Source: Halichondria panicea
Taxonomy: Eukaryota; Porifera; Demospongiae; Suberitida; Halichondriidae
Direction: 5' to 3'
NCBI RefSeq assembly: GCF_963675165.1
Contig: NC_087381.1
Span: 868,001-932,000 of the forward strand
Length of the DNA stretch: 64,000 bases
In this document: positions 58,360-64,000 of the stretch, piece by piece
Numbering within the stretch: position 1 is the stretch's first letter
Layout of the letters: each line of letters starts with the position of its first letter
Program-made: the position numbers and the translations under genes
The notes under the pieces: model-generated
Told to the model about the DNA's origin: nothing
The model's input: only the letters and a program-made list of their open reading frames with translations
The model's database searches: none

Positions 58360-58758
58360 ACATGTTATTTCCAACCATGCATGCCCTCCACAAAATGTTG
58401 AGGTCATTACTAGCATTGATGTGTACTGTACGAGCGGTACATCAATGTATATGCTGGCTAAAAGCCTATTTATGTATACTATTATCAAGGGCGTATTATG
58501 TTATTTCAGGCCATGTAAATCTCCCACAAAAGTTGATACTATAGATGTGTACTATACGATGGGTATACATATACAATATAATGTGTGCATGCAGTCCACA
58601 TGCATGCGTGCTTGTATAGCCAGTGTAATATTATGTATGTTATTTTAGGCCATGCAGTTTCCCACAAAAAAGTTGATTGCATGCACGCCTCGATAGTATA
58701 TACGACCGGTATAAATGTGTGTATAAAAATGTGTGTATATGCATGAGGCATGTTAACA
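58360..58758 (+). promoter_or_regulatory. L5 upstream module with three repeats
   Basis: GTTATTTC..CCATG blocks at about 58364, 58500 and 58639, then GTATAAATG and GTATAAAAATG at about 58707-58730. The same design precedes L2 and L6. Confidence 0.4.
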
Positions 58759-60063
58759 ATGAAGTATCAACTATTGATGATATGCTCTCTCCTTGGTCTG
58801 GGGTCAGCCTGGAACCAACCCAGCACCTGCTACATGAGACAGACTATCTGCTCTACAAATTATAAAGAGGCAATTGAACAGCTGACTGATAATATAGACG
58901 GCCATAGTCAACAAATTCAAATGTTAGAGGCTCAACTAGTCAACTCAAACGGACAATCTGAAATAAAGATCACGGAATTGCAAGTGCAACTAACAACGTC
59001 TATCCAGATATTGCAAGCTGATAAAGATTCATTTAACGAAAGCCTTCAGCTGGTGCAAGCTCAACTAGACAATTCCAACGAGCAGTTTGGAGGTCAGATT
59101 ATGGAATTGCAAACACAACTAAATAGCTCCAATCAATTGCTTCAAAGGCTACAAGATCAGCTAAGTGCTACCACCGGTGTTTTACAACAAAGCCTTTCCG
59201 AGCAAGAAAACAGACTGGAAAATATACAATTAATTGTGGAAGAGCTTCGTTTGGGTACCATTAACAACCCAGCAAGCTCTTGTGGTGACATCTCTCAAGG
59301 CCGACCATCTGGAGAATACTGGATTTCCACTAACACTACTAGCTCTCCTGTTCTGATCTACTGTGACATGAATCGAACAAGCTGTAGCTGCAACACTGCA
59401 GGAGGATGGATGAGGGTAGCCAACCTTGACATGACCGATCCTAACCAAAACTGCCCAGAGGGATTTAGACTGATGAACAGGACTGAATCACCACTGCGTA
59501 CTTGTGGTAGACATGCACCGGGATGTCTGTCTACTACATATCCAGCTTATGGGGTGAAGTACTCAACAGTTTGTGGTCGAATCAATGGATATCAAAGTAG
59601 TACAATGGATGCTTTTCATCCATATTTCTCCAACAGAGCTTTATCTATTGATAATGTTTACGTTGATGGTGTGAGCCTAACCCATGGTCAGTTGCCTCGT
59701 CAGCACATCTGGACATTTGCTAATGCACTTGATGAAACTCGATCCACTTATTATGTATGTCCCTGCACAAGACCTGACCTGACCTACACTGGAGTTGTAC
59801 CTTCCTTCATCGGTCAAGACTACTTCTGTGAAACTGGAAGCCGACAAGCATATAGTCGTATCAAGTTCTATTCTGATGATCCAGTCTGGGATGGTCAGGG
59901 ATGCGGGGGTACCAGTACTTGCTGTGAGTTCAACAATCCACCGTGGTTCTGCAAGCAACTCCCTCAACCAACTACAAACGATATCGAGTTGAGGCTTTGT
60001 AGTGATCAATCTATTGGAGATGAAGACACACCAATTGAAATTTCCGAAATATACGTTAGCTGA
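58759..60063 (+). CDS. L5: secreted coiled-coil fibrinogen-like protein
   Basis: 434 residues when started at MKYQLL, as in the other members; an ATG three codons upstream exists but is unlikely. Very close to L1, with differences in GDISQGRPSGEYWISTNTT, HGQLPRQ, VVPSFIGQ, RQAYSRIKFYSDD and TTNDIELRLC. Intronless, with all conserved Cys present. Likely secreted and multimeric. Confidence 0.9.
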   Translation: MKYQLLMICSLLGLGSAWNQPSTCYMRQTICSTNYKEAIEQLTDNIDGHSQQIQMLEAQLVNSNGQSEIKITELQVQLTTSIQILQADKDSFNESLQLVQAQLDNSNEQFGGQIMELQTQLNSSNQLLQRLQDQLSATTGVLQQSLSEQENRLENIQLIVEELRLGTINNPASSCGDISQGRPSGEYWISTNTTSSPVLIYCDMNRTSCSCNTAGGWMRVANLDMTDPNQNCPEGFRLMNRTESPLRTCGRHAPGCLSTTYPAYGVKYSTVCGRINGYQSSTMDAFHPYFSNRALSIDNVYVDGVSLTHGQLPRQHIWTFANALDETRSTYYVCPCTRPDLTYTGVVPSFIGQDYFCETGSRQAYSRIKFYSDDPVWDGQGCGGTSTCCEFNNPPWFCKQLPQPTTNDIELRLCSDQSIGDEDTPIEISEIYVS

Positions 60064-60988
60064 ACATGTTTTCGTTAGCACTATAATTATACATTAGTTA
60101 GCGCTAGATCAAAGAACATTTAAGAGTATAGAAACTGAATAATAGCATGCAGTCTAGAAATAATATTATGATAGCATTATAGTAGCAATTCCCTATACCT
60201 ATAACTTTTTTACTGAGCTGTTTATACTTACACCATGCAGCGAAACTTGTTTAGTCGCTATTGCCGGATGCCCGTGCAAATAATATTAATGAGTGAAACT
60301 ATAGTGGTACATGAATACTCACTTTAGAACAGCGGGGCTAAAAATGTTCTGTCCATAATTTATAGGCCGGTATAATGTAACAAAACTGACTCAGTCGCAG
60401 GTAGTTGCAAGCAGTCCTTTACTGCTGATAATACCCCTGTCCCACCTCCCACCACTGTTGACATGCTCAAGATAGACATACTGATAGTGGATGGATGGAT
60501 TGATTATCAAAGATCTCAGAATGCCATGTGTGAGCGCACATCCCGGCAGTAACACACCAAGATCAAAGGTCATTTAGCTACTACGGTTAGTATGCAATGA
60601 AGCTACGCCCCCGCTTCCTGAAGCAATTAAAAGTTGGAGGCGAATATATACCGTTAGTGATCCGGTTCATATTTCACACAAATGTCACAAATGATATGGG
60701 CAACAGATATATAAACTCAAAATAACTGTGTCTTGTGTCTTGGGTGAGATCCAGAGGGGGGCTTTTTGCTGTTTTCGACCCAACCCTACTATTAGCACTA
60801 CCGTGCTAATGATAGGAACACCCACACACATGTAAAACACACCTATGAATAATTTGCGCTTTGTGTTTGCTCACAACTACACCACGTCTGACCCACACCT
60901 CTATAGAGCTGGGTTGACTAATCAGAACCCGGAGTAGGCCCTTACACAAACGCAGATATAGGTTTAATCGGATTAAAGGCCTTGTGTA
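60064..60988. other. L5-L6 intergenic region
   Basis: Matches the L1 and L3 3' flanks, with short palindromic additions (AATT near 60086, TATA near 60648). No gene. Confidence 0.7.
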
Positions 60989-61383
60989 AACATGTTATTT
61001 CCAACCATGCATGCCCCCCACAAAATGTTAAGGACATTAGTGATTACTAGCATGGTGTGTACTATACGAGTGGTACATCAATGTATGCTGGCTAAAAACT
61101 TATTTATGTATACTATTATCAAGGGCGTATTATGTTATTTCAGGCCATGTAAATCTCCCACAAAAGTTGATACTATAGATGTGTACTATACGATGGGTAT
61201 ACATATACAATATAATGTGTGCGTGCAGTCCACATGCATGCGTGCTTGTATAGCCAGTATATGTTATTTCAGGCCATGCAGTTTCCCACAAAAGTTGATT
61301 GCATGCACGCCCTGGTAGTATATACGACGGGTATAAATGTGTGTATAAAAAGTGTGTATATGCATGCATGAGGCACGTTAACA
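60989..61383 (+). promoter_or_regulatory. L6 upstream module with three repeats
   Basis: Blocks at about 60993, 61134 and 61264, the last shortened, followed by GTATAAATG and GTATAAAAAGTG before the start. Confidence 0.4.
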
Positions 61384-62688
61384 ATGAAGTATCAACTGCT
61401 GTTGATCTGCTCTCTCCTTGGTCTGGGGTCACCCTGGAACCAACCCAGCACCTGCTACGTGAGACAGACTATCTGTTCTACAAATTATAAAGAGGCAATT
61501 GAACAGCTGACTGATAATATAGACGGCCATAGCCAACAAATTCAAATGTTAGAGGCTCAACTAATCAACTCAAACAGACAATCTGAAATGAAGATCACGG
61601 AATTGCAAGTGCAACTAAATACGTCTATCCAGATATTGCAAGCTGATAAAGATTCATTTAACAAAAGCCTTCAGCTGGTGCAATCTCAACTAGACAATTC
61701 CAACGAGCAGTTTGGAGGTCAGCAAACTCAGCTAAATAGCTCAAATCAATTGCTTCTAAGGCTACAAGATCAGTTAAGTGCTACCACTGGGATTTTACAG
61801 CAAAGCCTTTCCGAGCAAGAAAATAGACTGGAAAATATACGATTAATTGTGGAAGAGCTTGAACAAGTTCGTTTGGGTGGCGTTAACAACCCAGCAAGCT
61901 CTTGTAGTGACATCTCTCAAGACCGACCATCTGGAGAATACTGGATTGCCACTGACAGTACTAGCTCTCCTGTTCAGGTCTACTGTGACATGAATCGAAC
62001 AAGCTGTAGCTGCAACACTGCAGGAGGATGGATGAGGGTGGCCAACCTTGACATGACTGATCCCAACCAAAACTGCCCAGAGGGATTGCAACTGGCAACC
62101 AGGACTGAACCACCACTGCGTACTTGTGGCCGAGTGGAAGGACCAGTAGGATGTGTATCTGCTACCTATTCAACGTATGGGGTGAAGTACTCAAAAGTTT
62201 GTGGTCGAATCATTGCATATCAAAATAGTACTCCGGATGCTTTTCATTCATACTTCTCCAACAGAGCTTTATCTATTGATTATGTTTACGTTGATGGTGT
62301 GAGCCTAACCCATGGTCAGTCACCTCGTCAGCACATCTGGACATTTGCTGGTGCACTTGATGAAACTCGATCCAATATGCATAGGTGTCCCTGCACAAGA
62401 CCTGACCTCAACTACACTGGAGTTGTACCACCCTTTATCGGTCAAGACTACTTCTGTGAAACTGGAAGTCGAGAAGTATTTAGCTTTATATTCTACCCTG
62501 ATGATCCACTCTGGGACGGTCAGGGATGCGGGGGTACCAGTACTTGCTGTGAGTTCAACAATCCACCGTGGTTCTGCAAGCAACTCCCTCAACCAACTAC
62601 AGACGATATCGAGTTGAGGATTTGTGGTAATGTTGGCATCGGTAATGAAGACACACCCATCGAGCTCGTTGAGATCTATGTACGCTGA
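61384..62688 (+). CDS. L6: secreted coiled-coil fibrinogen-like protein
   Basis: 434 residues, intronless. The coil lacks the four residues IMEL found in the others (GGQQTQLNSS) and ends EELEQVRLGGVNN like L2. The C-terminal region groups with L4 (LATRTEPPLRTCGRVEGPVG), but the variable stretches are its own: RSNMHRCPC, REVFSFIFYPDD and CGNVGIGNEDTPIELVEIYVR. Confidence 0.9.
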   Translation: MKYQLLLICSLLGLGSPWNQPSTCYVRQTICSTNYKEAIEQLTDNIDGHSQQIQMLEAQLINSNRQSEMKITELQVQLNTSIQILQADKDSFNKSLQLVQSQLDNSNEQFGGQQTQLNSSNQLLLRLQDQLSATTGILQQSLSEQENRLENIRLIVEELEQVRLGGVNNPASSCSDISQDRPSGEYWIATDSTSSPVQVYCDMNRTSCSCNTAGGWMRVANLDMTDPNQNCPEGLQLATRTEPPLRTCGRVEGPVGCVSATYSTYGVKYSKVCGRIIAYQNSTPDAFHSYFSNRALSIDYVYVDGVSLTHGQSPRQHIWTFAGALDETRSNMHRCPCTRPDLNYTGVVPPFIGQDYFCETGSREVFSFIFYPDDPLWDGQGCGGTSTCCEFNNPPWFCKQLPQPTTDDIELRICGNVGIGNEDTPIELVEIYVR

Positions 62689-64000
62689 ATATAGTTTCGT
62701 TTTTTCGAACTACACATTCAGAGTAGAAACTGGATGATGCTATAAACATGATAGCTATATAGCAATTCCCTACCTAACTTTTTTACTGAGCTGTTTATAC
62801 TTACACCATGCAGCGAAACTTGTTTAGTTGCTATTGCCGGATGCCTGTGCAAATAATATTAAATGAGTGAAACTATAGTGGTACATGAGTACTCACTTCA
62901 GAACAGCGTGGCTAAAAATGTTCTGTCAACTTAGGCCGGTATAATGCAACAAAACTAACTCACACTTTTACAGAACGCAGATTAGCCTTGATCCCAGGCC
63001 GAGTTTTCGTTTTTATCACAATTAGGCGAACAACTAGTCGTGGGATCGGGACTAAACGCAGATATGTATGTACAGCGCGCAGAATGTGACCTTATCACAT
63101 AACAAATGCAGAGGCCAATATATTAATCGATTTTCCGGACGTTCCAGAGGCAGGCCGGAAAACTGAATATGCTGGATAATCGAATAGATAACCACGCATC
63201 GATCCACCTGCTTAAAAAGAACACCTGCCGGGTCATCTGCACATGTATGCGCAGAAAATAAAACTTGCTACATAGTAACAGCTGTTATTTGCACATGAAC
63301 ATTTAAAGTACCTGCATGTGTCCTGGAGAAATTTCCAGAGGAATAATCGAGGTTTCACTGTACATGGTACAACAGGTAAAAAGTATATGTTATTATGATC
63401 ATTCAATCAGCTTGGATTATAGTATGCACAAGGTTGAGCTATCTTACACTGCATAATAAATTAATGAAACAAAGAGTCTATAATTACAATCAAGTTTTTC
63501 TACTTCTGAGTCATCACAGTTCCTGGACCCTTGCCAGTAACTCAGAGGTTAAAAACAGTAGCTGTGGTGGTGGTCCACTACTGGTATCCCAGGAGAAGTT
63601 CAGCATAGCCGATGGTACCTATATAATATAGCAGGGAGTAAGTCACATGATCATTGTGATCGCATGCACAGTGTACGTGGTGGTCAAGCATCATTCGATT
63701 CATTGTGCACAAACTAACCCAACCACTTGTGGTAGTAGCCTCGTCCCTGGCAACCTAACGTTATTTTAGAGACAACTCGGCCTAGAGATGAGGTTACTGG
63801 TAGCTGAGAATGTACAACAAGAAGTGTGTTGTGTGTGTTTGGAAAGGGTGTAGTAAGCACACGGCTAACTGGGTTGGATGGAACCTCGCCCGCTGAAGCA
63901 TTAACAGTTCATATTTGCCCATGCAACAAAACTTATTGAGTCGCTATATTGCCATGCCCATGGCCATGCAAACTCATGAGTGAAGCTACAATAAAAAATG
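62689..64000. other. Right flank: L 3' block, MITE and diverged spacer
   Basis: The L 3' block is at about 62816. A TAGCCTTG-family foldback element lies at about 62981-63056 (GATCCCAGGCCGAGTTTTCG). 63060-63360 matches 17280-17600. 63500-63720 is a diverged piece of the X spacer (TGAGTCATCACAGTTCCTGGA). A second trace of the L 3' block (AAACTTATTGAGTCGCTAT) lies at about 63927. No gene. Confidence 0.6.

Overview
This is an AT-rich animal genome window, most likely from a sponge (Porifera), with a cnidarian as the alternative. Three things point that way: very short GT-AG introns in the spliced genes, a tandem family of secreted coiled-coil plus fibrinogen-like proteins of a type known from sponges and cnidarians, and dense non-autonomous DNA transposons. 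There is no bacterial gene organisation, rRNA, tRNA or CRISPR array. The species call is inference.

Layout. Three small genes, here called Z (plus strand, acidic, no signal peptide), Y (minus strand, four exons, secreted) and X (minus strand, four exons, possible beta-trefoil), form a trio present three times: P (about 1985-7540), Q (36039-40270) and R (42127-48230). P and R are each followed by the same roughly 4-5 kb spacer and then by intronless L genes (signal peptide, coiled coil, fibrinogen-like C-terminal region): L1 (12978) and L2 (15628) after P; L3 (broken), L4, a fragment, L5 and L6 (52317-62688) after R. A stray X first exon with its spacer lies at 18264, and a diverged piece of that spacer lies at about 63500-63720. 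P looks like a hybrid: its left part resembles Q, and from about 5000 to 15355 it is nearly identical to R (46240-54706).

Between the two clusters (about 20-34 kb) are nested mobile elements. The largest is a complete-looking 7.0 kb cut-and-paste DNA transposon (25599-32619). It has long inverted repeats and an 8-bp target duplication and carries two convergent spliced genes: a HECT/UIM/zinc-finger ubiquitin-ligase-like gene (plus) and an rve-type DDE transposase (minus).

How it may fit together: L proteins look like multimeric extracellular recognition proteins whose differences cluster in a few C-terminal stretches. Y is predicted secreted, and X resembles a leaderless beta-trefoil. Their repeated linkage suggests a locally expanding, possibly immune or self-recognition, cluster; this is inference. 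The most unusual general signal is that paralogous copies often differ by short palindromic insertions, above all ATGC/CATG, several of which hit reading frames.
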